Shown one piece after another: positions 30,505 to 39,053 of a stretch of DNA of 64,000 bases (the first letter of the stretch is position 1; each line of letters begins with the position of its first letter). The position numbers and the translations under genes were made by a program. The stretch lies in the NCBI RefSeq assembly GCF_000960975.1, contig NZ_CP010803.1, positions 3,210,273-3,274,272 on the forward strand. Reading direction: 5' to 3'. The DNA is from Martelella endophytica (GTDB lineage Bacteria > Pseudomonadota > Alphaproteobacteria > Rhizobiales > Rhizobiaceae). Under the pieces are notes generated by a model. That model saw nothing but the letters and a program-made list of their open reading frames with translations. It was not told the origin of the DNA and searched no databases.

Positions 30505-30861
30505 CAGATAGCCCTTTTGAGGTTTGGTTGAAAACGGAAGTGCTATAACAATGAAAGTCTATCCAGCATAGCATGTTGTAAAAAATTCATATTTACCGGA
30601 ATTATGTCGATTTATTTTATATAAATTTCAAGAATACGTCATAAAAGTGTCATATAAGGGCGACCTTCGGGTTATTACTTCCGAAATATGCAACCGAAAG
30701 GGGCGTTTTGCCAATTTCGGGGGATGCCGTACCGGATGCCTCGAGCCAATTGTGACAGTCCGATAACCGGCACAACGTTGCATGCCGACGCTTGACTTGG
30801 CGCATGGCCAGGCCGCTATGCTGGGCTATTGTGCCGGCGGCCAAACAGCAAAGGACACCAG
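30505..30861. other. Divergent regulatory region between pstS and the ThrE-type gene
   Basis: 357 bp without a gene, AT-rich from about 30540 to 30660. It contains a candidate PHO box (separate entry). The right half, about 30700-30830, is ordinary GC-rich sequence with no obvious element. Both divergent promoters must lie here; I cannot place the -10/-35 boxes with confidence. Confidence 0.5.
30636..30653 (+). promoter_or_regulatory. Candidate PHO box
   Basis: ACGTCATAAAAGTGTCAT is a tandem of two GTCAT-ending heptamers with a 4-base A-rich spacer, the 11-bp period of PhoB sites (consensus CTGTCATNNNNCTGTCAT). It matches 5 of 7 and 6 of 7 positions. It lies 132 bp upstream of pstS but reads on the plus strand, opposite to pstS. 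The site either acts in reverse or serves the divergent gene. Confidence 0.55.
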
Positions 30862-32193
30862 ATGACTGACAGCACTGCCGAGACTGCCGCATTCGAGGAG
30901 GAAGAGGGGTTTCACGGAGAGCTCATTTCCCGCCAAAGGCGGCTCGAGGAGGTGGCGCTGGTGGCGCTGGAGGCGGGCAAGGTGCTGATGGAAACCGGCG
31001 CCAAGTCCGCCGTGGTTCGTGAGGGCATCGAGAAGATCGCCAAGGGTCTCGGTGTACGCAGCGTCGATATCCGCGTCGGCTTTGCCTCGATCTCGACGAC
31101 GGTGGGGGATGGCTTCTGCACCTCGACTCACATGGTCGGGGTCGGCCATCACGGCGTCAACATGCGGATCAATCACCGGGTCCGCGAGATCTGCGCGGAG
31201 GTTGCCCGTGGCGGGTGGGCACCGGATGACGTTCGCCTTGCGCTTTTCCGAGCGAAGACGGAAACGCCCAAGCATCATCGGGCGCTCAACGTGTTTGCCG
31301 CGGGGCTTGCCTGCGCCGCCTTCGGCCGGCTGCTCGGCGCCGATGCGCCGGCCTTCGTGACGACGCTGATTGCCAGCATGGCGGGCCAGTACGTGCGCCT
31401 CCATCTGCTTGAGCGTCACTTCAATCCCTTCGTCGTCACTGCGACGGTCGCCTTCGTCGCCGCCGTTCTGTCGGGGATCGGTGCGGTGTTCGCCGGCAGC
31501 ACCATGGTCGCAACCTCGATGAGCGCCGCCGTGCTGATGCTGGTGCCGGGCGTGCCGTCTATGAACGCCCAGACGGATATCATGGAGGGGTATCCGACGC
31601 TCGGCAGCGCCCGCTTCGTGTCGGTGGCGATGATCCTGGTTTTCATCACCGTCGGCGTCGGCGCCGCCCATATCGTCTTCGGCGGCAGCATGGTGGATGC
31701 CGCCAAACCGGTTCCGAATATCCTTCACCACGCTTTTTTCGGGGCCGTTGCGGCTGCCGGCTTCGGGGTTCTGTTCAATTTCGGCTATCGCAATCTCGGC
31801 TGGGCGGCGCTTGCCGGGGCCTTGGCGCTGGCAGTGCGGACCTTCTGTATGCGCCATGGCTGGCCGCTCGAGGCGGCCTCCTTCGCAGCCGCAATCGCCG
31901 TCGCGCTCGCGGTCGAGCTCTCCTACAACACGCCGTTTCCGGTGCGCCGTGTCGGCAATGCGATTGCGGTCGCGGGCTGCATCCCGATGGTTCCGGGCAG
32001 TGCCGCAGCGCAATGGATCATCGGCCTTCTGGAAATCACGGTGCAGCCGCTTGAGAAATCCGACCTGATGCTTGCCGCCACGACCAGCGCCGGCCTGCAG
32101 GTCATCTTCACCGTCGGGGCCATCGGTGCAGGCCTCACGGCGATCTCGTCGCTCTTCCGCCGGCCGGAGTTTCCCGAGGGCGAAAGTCGCTGA
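30862..32193 (+). CDS. Threonine/serine exporter family protein (ThrE-type, fused)
   Basis: A 443 aa membrane protein. The N-terminal half (residues 20-260, containing LMETGAKSAVVREGIEKIA then membrane helices) is a ThrE-type domain. The C-terminal half holds a second set of four to five helices of the ThrE_2 type, and the VPGVPSMNAQTDIMEG loop is typical. Family members export threonine and serine or related small molecules; the substrate here is not known. Start ATG 30862 follows AAGGA; an upstream open frame of 11 codons is not used. It is monocistronic, ending at a terminator. Confidence 0.85.
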   Translation: MTDSTAETAAFEEEEGFHGELISRQRRLEEVALVALEAGKVLMETGAKSAVVREGIEKIAKGLGVRSVDIRVGFASISTTVGDGFCTSTHMVGVGHHGVNMRINHRVREICAEVARGGWAPDDVRLALFRAKTETPKHHRALNVFAAGLACAAFGRLLGADAPAFVTTLIASMAGQYVRLHLLERHFNPFVVTATVAFVAAVLSGIGAVFAGSTMVATSMSAAVLMLVPGVPSMNAQTDIMEGYPTLGSARFVSVAMILVFITVGVGAAHIVFGGSMVDAAKPVPNILHHAFFGAVAAAGFGVLFNFGYRNLGWAALAGALALAVRTFCMRHGWPLEAASFAAAIAVALAVELSYNTPFPVRRVGNAIAVAGCIPMVPGSAAAQWIIGLLEITVQPLEKSDLMLAATTSAGLQVIFTVGAIGAGLTAISSLFRRPEFPEGESR

Positions 32194-32226
32194 GGGAGGG
32201 AGCGGGCACGCCGCTGAAACGAAAGA

Positions 32227-32255
32227 CCCCGCAGCCTGACAGGATGCGGGGATTT
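32227..32255 (+). terminator. Hairpin after the ThrE-type gene
   Basis: CCCCGCA (32227-32233) pairs with TGCGGGG (32245-32251), followed by ATTTCAATT. It lies 34 bp after the stop and also falls between convergent genes. Confidence 0.7.
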
Positions 32256-32311
32256 CAATTACAGCGCTTCGAGCCTGACCGAACGGCAGGGCCGAGGTTT
32301 GTGGAAGCGTA

Positions 32312-32656
32312 TCAGTTGTCGCTAATGCAGAAGAGACCGCCATCGCGATCGCATTCCCGCGGACCCGGCTTGCAGGAAAACGTCGGACAGTTTGGTGTGT
32401 CTCTGACCGGAACCGTGCGCTGGATCGCGTGGTTGCCTTCCCCAACGCAAACCAGTGGATCGCGAACGTAACGATCGTAAAGTGTCCTGCCGCTGCCGTT
32501 TGGTGCCGGATAGCGCAGGATCGCCGCGCCCTGCTGGTCAAGAATTGTGTGGACCTGATTGCAAGTCATGTCCTGGATATCATATCTGTTGATGTCATCG
32601 GCGCCGGCAGACCCGACGGAAATGGCAAGAAAAGTCGCCGCAAGCAGGTATTTCAT
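32312..32656 (-). CDS. Small secreted cysteine-rich protein of unknown function
   Basis: A 114 aa protein with a clean signal peptide (MKYLLAATFLAISVGSAGA, cleavage near residue 19). The mature part has six cysteines, four of them clustered in the last 26 residues, suggesting three disulfides in the periplasm. Central GAAILRYPAPNGSGRTLYDR followed by YVRDPLVC resembles small conserved rhizobial secreted proteins I have seen annotated only as hypothetical. The SD is weak. It is convergent with the ThrE-type gene and divergent from the CoA-binding gene. Confidence 0.7.
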   Translation of the reverse strand: MKYLLAATFLAISVGSAGADDINRYDIQDMTCNQVHTILDQQGAAILRYPAPNGSGRTLYDRYVRDPLVCVGEGNHAIQRTVPVRDTPNCPTFSCKPGPRECDRDGGLFCISDN

Positions 32657-32724
32657 GGTTTTTTTCGACCCTAAGGCCGCCTCCGTTATTTTCGAGACGC
32701 TAGCACAGGTAGAAAGGTGCTGTC

Positions 32725-33153
32725 ATGACACAAGCAATTGAAGACGACGCACAGATCCGGGACATCCTGAACTTCGTAGACACCATAGCGCTGGTGGGTG
32801 CCTCGCCGAAGCCTGAGCGGCCGAGCAACGGTGTCATGGCCTTCCTGCTTTCGAAGGGCTACCGCGTCTTTCCCGTCAATCCCGGGCTTGAGGGCAAGGT
32901 CATCCACGGCCAGAAGGTGTTCGCGCGGCTTTCCGATATTCCCGAGCCAATCGACATGATCGACATCTTCCGCGCGTCGGAACATGTCGGCGGCGTGGTC
33001 GATGAAGCGCTGCAATTGGAACCGCTTCCGAAAGTGATCTGGATGCAGCTCGGCATTCGCAATGATGCCGCGGCGGCGCAGGCCATGGAAAAGGGCCTGA
33101 AGGTGGTCATGAACCGATGCCCGGCGATCGAATATCCGCGGCTGATGTCCTGA
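32725..33153 (+). CDS. CoA-binding domain protein (YccU-like)
   Basis: A 142 aa single-domain Rossmann protein. It has IALVGASPKPERPS (nucleotide/CoA loop, about residues 21-34), VFPVNPGLEGKVIHG, and the terminal VVMNRCPAIEY motif of the stand-alone CoA-binding family related to the succinyl-CoA synthetase alpha N-domain. The role is not established. It is monocistronic and convergent with the next gene. Confidence 0.88.
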   Translation: MTQAIEDDAQIRDILNFVDTIALVGASPKPERPSNGVMAFLLSKGYRVFPVNPGLEGKVIHGQKVFARLSDIPEPIDMIDIFRASEHVGGVVDEALQLEPLPKVIWMQLGIRNDAAAAQAMEKGLKVVMNRCPAIEYPRLMS

Positions 33154-33186
33154 GCCGGAGCAATGCGGGCACTCTGATGTGAAGCG

Positions 33187-33576
33187 TCAGCCGTCGCTCA
33201 GCAGGATGTCGGGATTGGCCTGCATTTCGGTCAGCAATTCATTGTTTTCGCAATATTCGCGGAAGTGGCGGGCGGCTGCGCTGCAGGCGAGGTCGTCGCG
33301 GCAGCGCTGCTTGGCGCGGCATCCGGCGCAATTGGCCTGCATGCCGTAATAGAGCCGGCGATATTGGAACTCGGCCTCGACCGGGTCGATGTTGAGCGCC
33401 TTCATCATCTCGGTCATTTCGGCGGCGTCGCGCGGCTCCGCGCGGTCCAGATCTTCCGCCGCAAGGCGTTCGAGAAAGGCGAGTGCGGCCGATTCCTCAC
33501 CGACCGTGTGCTCAGCCTCGCGCCACGCCGCAAAACGGTCCGCTGCATGGTTGTCGTCTTCGCTCAAAGCGTTCAT
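33187..33576 (-). CDS. Cysteine-motif protein, DUF6455-like
   Basis: A 129 aa soluble protein. The C-terminal half carries NCAGCRAKQRC (CX2CX5C) followed by two more cysteines, ending with YCENNELL, a pattern I associate with DUF6455-type proteins of Rhizobiales. It may bind zinc or an iron-sulfur cluster; no function is known. I place the start at the ATG at 33574-33576 with an AGGACAGG stretch upstream; ATGs at 33591 and beyond would add 5-18 residues. It is divergent from the sulfhydrylase gene. Confidence 0.6.
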   Translation of the reverse strand: MNALSEDDNHAADRFAAWREAEHTVGEESAALAFLERLAAEDLDRAEPRDAAEMTEMMKALNIDPVEAEFQYRRLYYGMQANCAGCRAKQRCRDDLACSAAARHFREYCENNELLTEMQANPDILLSDG

Positions 33577-33715
33577 GGTGCCTGTCCTCATGGTCGCGGT
33601 CACTATTGACGTTTGTACAAATCGCAGCATTGATCCTGATCAAAAACGAGTTCTGCCTGTCCGCGTCGGCCGTTCGAGCCGGCAGGGCTTTACCGGAAAA
33701 ATAGGGAAGGAAAGA

Positions 33716-35005
33716 ATGATGGAAGACAGGAAGCCGGGATTTTCGACGCTTTCGGTTCACGCCGGCGCCGCGCCAGACAGCGCCACGAACGCGCGGGCGA
33801 CACCGATCTATCAGACGACCTCGTTCGTCTTTAACGATTCCGATCATGCGGCCGCACTCTTCGGCCTGCGCGAATTCGGCAATATCTATACCCGCATCAT
33901 GAACCCGACGACGGCGGTGCTGGAGGAGAGGGTGGCGGCGCTTGAGGGCGGCACGGCGGCGCTTGCCGTCGCCTCCGGTCATGCAGCCCAGTTTCTGACC
34001 TTCCACATGCTGATGCAGCCGGGCGACAACTTCGTTGCGGCACGCCGGCTCTATGGCGGATCGATCAACCAGTTCGGCCACTCCTTCGAGAATTTCGGCT
34101 GGTCGGTGCGCTGGGCGGATTCGGCCGATCCAGCCGCTTTCGCTTCACAGATCGATGATCGCACCAAGGCGATCTTCATCGAAAGCCTGGCAAACCCCGG
34201 CGGCACCTTCGTCGACATCGCGGCGATCGCCAAGGTGGCGCACGAGCACAACCTGCCGCTCATCGTCGACAACACGATGGCGACACCCTATCTCGTGCGA
34301 CCGCTGGAGCACGGCGCCGATATCGTCGTCCATTCGCTGACGAAGTTCCTCGGCGGACACGGCAATTCGATGGGCGGCATCCTGGTCGATGGCGGTACGT
34401 TCGACTGGGCAAAATCGGGCCGCAGCTATCCGATGCTGTGCGAGCCGCGCGCCGAATATAACGGTCTGGTGCTGGCGGAGGCCTTCGGCACGATGGCCTT
34501 TGCGCTCGGGGCGCGGGTTCTGAGCCTGCGCGACCTCGGGCCGGCGATCTCGCCGTTCAACGCCTTCATGATCGCGACCGGTATCGAGACGCTGCCGCTC
34601 AGGATGCAGCGCCACTGCGACAACGCGCTGAAGGTCGCGCGCTGGCTCAAGCAGTCCGACAAGATCGCCTGGGTGAGCTATCCGGGGCTTGAGGACGACG
34701 ACAACCACGCGCTGCAGCAGACCTATTCGCCGAAGGGGGCAGGGGCCGTCTTCACCTTCGGCCTGAAGGGCGGCTACGAGGCCGGCAAGGCCTTCGTCGA
34801 GGGGTTGCAGCTGTTCTCGCATCTTGCCAATATCGGCGATACGCGTTCACTGGTTATCCACCCTTCATCCACAACCCATGCACAGCTTACGCCGGAGCAG
34901 CAGGTCGCCGCCGGCGCCGGTCCCGACGTCGTTCGGTTGTCGGTCGGTATCGAGGATGCGGACGACATCATCGCCGATCTGGAGCAGTCTCTGGCCAAGC
35001 TCTGA
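33716..35005 (+). CDS. O-acetyl/O-succinylhomoserine sulfhydrylase
   Basis: PLP enzyme of the Cys/Met metabolism family that makes homocysteine (or methionine) directly from an activated homoserine and sulfide. The 429 aa product has FSTLSVHAGAAPD, PIYQTTSFVF, NPTTAVLEERVAALEGG and the PLP lysine in HSLTKFLGGHG. Length and the STTHAQLTPEQQ segment favour MetY over MetZ or cystathionine enzymes. The upstream open frame overlaps the divergent gene and lacks similarity, so I start at the ATG after GGAAGG. I see no SAM-II riboswitch. Confidence 0.88.
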   Translation: MMEDRKPGFSTLSVHAGAAPDSATNARATPIYQTTSFVFNDSDHAAALFGLREFGNIYTRIMNPTTAVLEERVAALEGGTAALAVASGHAAQFLTFHMLMQPGDNFVAARRLYGGSINQFGHSFENFGWSVRWADSADPAAFASQIDDRTKAIFIESLANPGGTFVDIAAIAKVAHEHNLPLIVDNTMATPYLVRPLEHGADIVVHSLTKFLGGHGNSMGGILVDGGTFDWAKSGRSYPMLCEPRAEYNGLVLAEAFGTMAFALGARVLSLRDLGPAISPFNAFMIATGIETLPLRMQRHCDNALKVARWLKQSDKIAWVSYPGLEDDDNHALQQTYSPKGAGAVFTFGLKGGYEAGKAFVEGLQLFSHLANIGDTRSLVIHPSSTTHAQLTPEQQVAAGAGPDVVRLSVGIEDADDIIADLEQSLAKL

Positions 35006-35013
35006 GGAAAGGA

Positions 35014-35047
35014 GGACGGCTGCGGGAGCCGCGGCCGTCCCAACATT
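35014..35047 (+). terminator. Terminator after the sulfhydrylase gene
   Basis: A two-level hairpin: GGACGGC (35014-35020) pairs with GCCGTCC (35034-35040), and inside it GCGG pairs with CCGC around GAG. CAACATTTTC follows. It begins 8 bp after the stop codon. Confidence 0.75.
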
Positions 35048-35090
35048 TTCGGCTGCTGTGGAAAACAATGCGGGCGGGCTGTGGAAAACA

Positions 35091-36380
35091 TCAGGCCTGC
35101 AAGGCGACCTTGGTGCTCGGCTCGCCGGCAACCTGCCGAGGCGCGATTTCCACCGGGGTGCCGTAGATCGCCACACAATTCCGCCCGGCCGCCTTGGCTT
35201 CATACAGGGCTCTATCTGATTGCGCTAACATGGACTCCAGGTTGTTGATCCGCCCGCGCCGAAGCGCCACACCTATGCTGGCTGTCATGCGGATCTCCGT
35301 GTCGTCCTCGATAAAACTCGTTTCCTCGACCTTGCGGCGAATGCGTTCGGCAATCTGTCGCGCGGTCTCCTCATCCGGCACGGTGGCGAAGACGGCGAAT
35401 TCCTCGCCGCCCATGCGGCCGAAGATGTCCGCTCCGCGCAAAACTTCGGCCACAGACTTCGTCAGGTTGATCAGCGCTCGGTCGCCGGCAGTATGGCCGA
35501 AGACGTCGTTGATGGACTTGAAGTGGTCGAGGTCGATTGTCAGATAGGCGAAGAGCCGCTCCTTGCCCGTATGGCTCAATGCGTGTTCGATGCTGCGGAA
35601 CACGCCGCGACGGTTGAGGACGTCGGTGAGCGGATCGTTGAAGGCGAGGCGGCGAAGATCGTGCTCGAACTTGTCGACCGAAAGCCAGACGCCCAGAAAG
35701 ATCTTGCCGGAAAACACCAGGAAACTGATGACCAGTGCCACCGACGTGACATGGGCGGTCATGCGGGCATTACCAACCACCAGGATCATCACAACCGGTA
35801 CGATGACCGAAGCGACTGCCTCGACGGCAAACAGCAGCGGCACGGCCCGGAAAGCACGGACCCGTCCGAAATCGGCGGAGCGGTAGAAGAAATAGAGCGC
35901 GTAGACTGCGACAGCAATGGAACCAACATAATAGCCTGCAACAGCGGCAAGGGCGCCGAAGCCGGCGATGCTCAGGAGCAGGGTCGCCGCGAGCCAGATC
36001 GCGAAGCTGATGAGAACCAGCTGCCAGGGACGGCTTTCGCCATAGACCGAAATCAGGCCGGCGGCCATCAGCCCCTCGGTCAGCATGAACAAGCCCGCGA
36101 CCCAGACCGGCGGTGCCTGTAGGCCATAGCCGGCGAAGTACGCCATTGCGCCGAGCGCCAGGGCTTTGGTCATCAACGCAACAAACCATAACAGGACAAA
36201 GGTCCGGCTTCGGTCTCGCAGCCAGAGCGGAAAGATCAGGATTGATAACAAGAAGCAATCAGCCGCCCAGGCGACGACAGCAGTCACGTTGTATGCCAAG
36301 GCGAGCGATCTCTCGTTTCGACTGTTGCTGAATTTCCCTTGGGGTTGCGAATGATAGTCTGAGCAATGCGGAAAGGCCAT
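35091..36380 (-). CDS. Membrane-bound diguanylate cyclase (GGDEF)
   Basis: A 429 aa protein with about six to seven N-terminal membrane helices (residues 20-225) and a C-terminal GGDEF domain. The active motif is GGEEF at 324-328 and the inhibitory I-site RGAD at 315-318, five residues before it, so product inhibition by cyclic-di-GMP is likely. The opening NDPLTDVLNRRGVF is also conserved. The sensory membrane part is of an unassigned MASE-like type. The start is the ATG at 36378-36380, with a weak SD. It is divergent from clpP. Confidence 0.88.
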   Translation of the reverse strand: MAFPHCSDYHSQPQGKFSNSRNERSLALAYNVTAVVAWAADCFLLSILIFPLWLRDRSRTFVLLWFVALMTKALALGAMAYFAGYGLQAPPVWVAGLFMLTEGLMAAGLISVYGESRPWQLVLISFAIWLAATLLLSIAGFGALAAVAGYYVGSIAVAVYALYFFYRSADFGRVRAFRAVPLLFAVEAVASVIVPVVMILVVGNARMTAHVTSVALVISFLVFSGKIFLGVWLSVDKFEHDLRRLAFNDPLTDVLNRRGVFRSIEHALSHTGKERLFAYLTIDLDHFKSINDVFGHTAGDRALINLTKSVAEVLRGADIFGRMGGEEFAVFATVPDEETARQIAERIRRKVEETSFIEDDTEIRMTASIGVALRRGRINNLESMLAQSDRALYEAKAAGRNCVAIYGTPVEIAPRQVAGEPSTKVALQA

Positions 36381-36519
36381 GTCCGCGCCGGACCAAAATT
36401 GGTTATAATCGATTTGAAACCGCCAGTTTCTGCAGGGAATTCCCGTCCAATTGATAACGCTAACTTTGCGGAAGTCATATCTGTCATCGAAAAGCATTGG
36501 CTTTCGTTTCAAGCCATCT

Positions 36520-36552
36520 CTTGAAGTGACCCTGTTTGGCACTCTATGTAGG
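36520..36552 (+). promoter_or_regulatory. Candidate RpoH (sigma-32) promoter for clpP
   Basis: CTTG (36520-36523) and TCTATGTAGG (36543-36552) resemble the alphaproteobacterial heat-shock consensus CTTG-N17/18-CYTATNTNNG, here with 19 bp spacing and one mismatch. It lies about 55 bp before the clpP start. ClpP is a known heat-shock gene. Confidence 0.45.
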
Positions 36553-36606
36553 AGAGGAAATTCAGATTCGATTGGTTCCGGCATTTCGGCCGGTCAAAGG
36601 ATGGAC

Positions 36607-37233
36607 ATGAAAAATCCCGTAGATACCGCGATGGCCCTCGTTCCGATGGTCGTGGAGCAGACCAATCGCGGCGAACGCTCCTATGATATCTATTCGCGCC
36701 TTCTCAAGGAACGCATCATCTTCCTCACCGGCCCGGTGGAAGATCACCTTGCGTCGCTGATCTGCGCGCAGCTCCTGTTTCTCGAAGCCGAGAACCCGAA
36801 GAAGGAAATCGCGCTTTACATCAATTCGCCGGGCGGCGTCGTGACCGCCGGCATGGCGATTTACGACACGATGCAGTTCATCCGTCCGGCTGTGTCGACG
36901 CTTTGCATTGGTCAGGCCGCCTCCATGGGCTCGCTTCTTCTTGCTGCCGGCGAGAAGGGCATGCGCTTTGCAACGCCGAACGCCCGTGTGATGGTGCATC
37001 AGCCTTCGGGCGGCTATCAGGGCCAGGCCTCGGACATCGAACGCCACGCCCGCGACATCCTGAAGATGAAGCGTCGTCTCAACGAGGTTTATGTCAAGCA
37101 TTGCGGCCAGACCTACGAGGAAGTCGAGAAGACCCTGGACCGCGATCATTTCATGGATGCCGACGAGGCAAGGGAATGGGGCGTTATCGACAAGGTCATG
37201 ACGTCGCGCAGCGAAATCGAGGGTGGCAACTGA
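36607..37233 (+). CDS. clpP: ATP-dependent Clp protease proteolytic subunit
   Basis: Serine peptidase barrel that works with ClpX or ClpA. The 208 aa product has catalytic Ser106 ([10 protein letters not shown]), His131 (VMVHQPSGG) and the Asp in the C-terminal [11 protein letters not shown] segment. I use the ATG at 36607 because AAGGA is correctly spaced for it and touches the ATG at 36601. clpX and lon follow in the same direction, each with its own terminator or long spacer. Confidence 0.96.
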   Translation: MKNPVDTAMALVPMVVEQTNRGERSYDIYSRLLKERIIFLTGPVEDHLASLICAQLLFLEAENPKKEIALYINSPGGVVTAGMAIYDTMQFIRPAVSTLCIGQAASMGSLLLAAGEKGMRFATPNARVMVHQPSGGYQGQASDIERHARDILKMKRRLNEVYVKHCGQTYEEVEKTLDRDHFMDADEAREWGVIDKVMTSRSEIEGGN

Positions 37234-37545
37234 AACCGGTTCGATCGAGAGCATTGATTTGCCGGCCCTCTGGCTGGTCTTCATCGTCCGAGAGCCACGG
37301 CGGTTTCCGCCCTGATCGTGATGCATGGCGGCCTCGCGCGCTTTTTGGGGTTTCCTCAGGCGCGCGAGCCGTTAATACTATTGAAAAGTCAAATCCGTTA
37401 TGACGTTCTGACCGTAAGGAACGTTGATGTCGTGTTATTGCCCTTTTGGTTTGCGAGCATTCTCTATAAGGGAATCGGTAACAGGCGACGAAAGTAAGTA
37501 TCTGTTCCGGGCGTTTCCGGAATGGTTTGCTGGAAGGAAGTGATG
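37234..37545. other. clpP-clpX spacer with hairpin
   Basis: 312 bp without a gene. CTCGCGCGC (37333-37341) pairs with GCGCGCGAG (37360-37368) around an 18-base loop, a possible terminator or attenuator of clpP, although no T-run follows. The stretch after 37370 is less GC-rich and probably carries the clpX promoter; I cannot assign boxes with confidence. Confidence 0.5.
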
Positions 37546-38823
37546 ATGAGCAAAGTCAGCGGGAACAATGGCGGCGACTCGAAGAACACGCTTTATTGTT
37601 CTTTTTGCGGTAAGAGTCAGCACGAAGTCCGCAAGTTGATCGCTGGTCCGACCGTCTTTATCTGCGACGAGTGCGTCGAACTGTGCATGGACATCATCCG
37701 CGAGGAGAACAAGACCTCGATGGTGAAGTCCAGCGACGGCGTTCCGACGCCGCAGGAAATCATGGGCGTGCTTGACGAGTATGTTATCGGTCAGGGCCAT
37801 GCCAAGCGCATCCTGTCGGTGGCCGTGCACAACCACTACAAGCGCCTCTCCCATGCGTCCAAGAGTTCGGATATCGAGCTGTCGAAATCGAATATTCTGC
37901 TGGTCGGTCCGACGGGCTGCGGCAAGACCTATCTTGCGCAGACGCTTGCGCGCATCATTGATGTGCCCTTCACCATGGCCGATGCGACGACGCTGACGGA
38001 AGCAGGCTATGTCGGTGAGGATGTCGAGAACATCATTCTGAAGCTGCTTCAGGCTGCCGACTACAATGTTGAACGCGCCCAGCGCGGCATCGTCTATATC
38101 GACGAGGTCGACAAGATTTCGCGCAAGTCCGACAACCCGTCGATCACGCGCGATGTCTCGGGCGAGGGCGTTCAGCAGGCGCTGTTGAAGATCATGGAAG
38201 GCACTGTCGCCTCCGTGCCGCCGCAGGGCGGGCGCAAGCATCCGCAGCAGGAGTTCCTGCAGGTCGACACCACCAATATCCTGTTCCTGTGCGGTGGCGC
38301 CTTCGCTGGCCTCGACAAGGTGATCTCCGCCCGTGGCGAGCGCACCTCGATCGGCTTCGGCGCCTCGGTTAAGGCGGCGGACGATCGCCGCGTCGGCGAT
38401 GTGCTGCGCGATCTGGAACCGGAGGATCTGGTGAAGTTTGGCCTGATCCCGGAATTCATCGGCCGTCTGCCGGTGATCGCGACGCTGGAAGACCTCGATG
38501 AGCCGGCCCTGGTTCAGATCCTGACCGAGCCGAAGAACGCTCTGGTCAAGCAGTATCAGCGCCTGTTCGAGATGGAAGATGTCGAACTCACCTTCCACGA
38601 GGATGCCCTGCTTGCGATTGCGCGCAAGGCGATCGAGCGGAAGACGGGTGCACGCGGTCTGCGTTCGATCATGGAGAAGATCCTGCTCGACACGATGTTC
38701 GATCTGCCAACGCTGAAGGGCGTGCGCGAGGTCGTCATCTCCGACGAGGTGGTCGACGGCACGTCGCAGCCGCTCTACATCTATGCCAATCGCACCGAGG
38801 ACAAGGCCAACGCCTCGGCCTGA
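37546..38823 (+). CDS. clpX: Clp protease ATP-binding subunit ClpX
   Basis: AAA+ unfoldase that feeds substrates to ClpP. The 425 aa product has the N-terminal C4 zinc module (Cys18, Cys21, Cys40, Cys43), Walker A GPTGCGKT, Walker [10 protein letters not shown], pore loop GYVGEDVE and the RIGFGA-type loop ERTSIGFGA. Start at the second ATG of ATGATGAGC with GGAAGGAAG upstream. A terminator follows. Confidence 0.97.
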   Translation: MSKVSGNNGGDSKNTLYCSFCGKSQHEVRKLIAGPTVFICDECVELCMDIIREENKTSMVKSSDGVPTPQEIMGVLDEYVIGQGHAKRILSVAVHNHYKRLSHASKSSDIELSKSNILLVGPTGCGKTYLAQTLARIIDVPFTMADATTLTEAGYVGEDVENIILKLLQAADYNVERAQRGIVYIDEVDKISRKSDNPSITRDVSGEGVQQALLKIMEGTVASVPPQGGRKHPQQEFLQVDTTNILFLCGGAFAGLDKVISARGERTSIGFGASVKAADDRRVGDVLRDLEPEDLVKFGLIPEFIGRLPVIATLEDLDEPALVQILTEPKNALVKQYQRLFEMEDVELTFHEDALLAIARKAIERKTGARGLRSIMEKILLDTMFDLPTLKGVREVVISDEVVDGTSQPLYIYANRTEDKANASA

Positions 38824-38845
38824 TGAAAGTCAGTTCGGTCTGACG

Positions 38846-38873
38846 GAAAGGCAGGACCGCGGTCCTGCCTTTC
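38846..38873 (+). terminator. Rho-independent terminator after clpX
   Basis: GAAAGGCAGGACC (38846-38858) and GGTCCTGCCTTTC (38861-38873) form a perfect 13-bp stem with only GC between, followed by TGCGTTTTC. It is 22 bp past the stop. Confidence 0.85.
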
Positions 38874-39053
38874 TGCGTTTTCGAACGCGCATTCGGCATG
38901 AAACGATCGAGCCGGCGCATTGTTCCGAGGGAAAACCCGCCAAAGGTTGAAATCTTCCTTCCAAAGCGCCACTTGTTCGCTAACAATTGACAACAAGGCT
39001 GCCTCCCAACAGCCATTGCCCGGTTTCTGCCGGGTGTCGGAAAGGAAAAGAAC

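Noticed and set aside
30826..32541. 571-codon antisense frame spanning the ThrE-type gene and beyond
   Set aside because: It crosses a terminator and the end of another gene, and the composition is that of a shadow.
33600..33715. SAM-II riboswitch before the sulfhydrylase gene
   Set aside because: The expected conserved pseudoknot segments are not present in the 139 bp gap.
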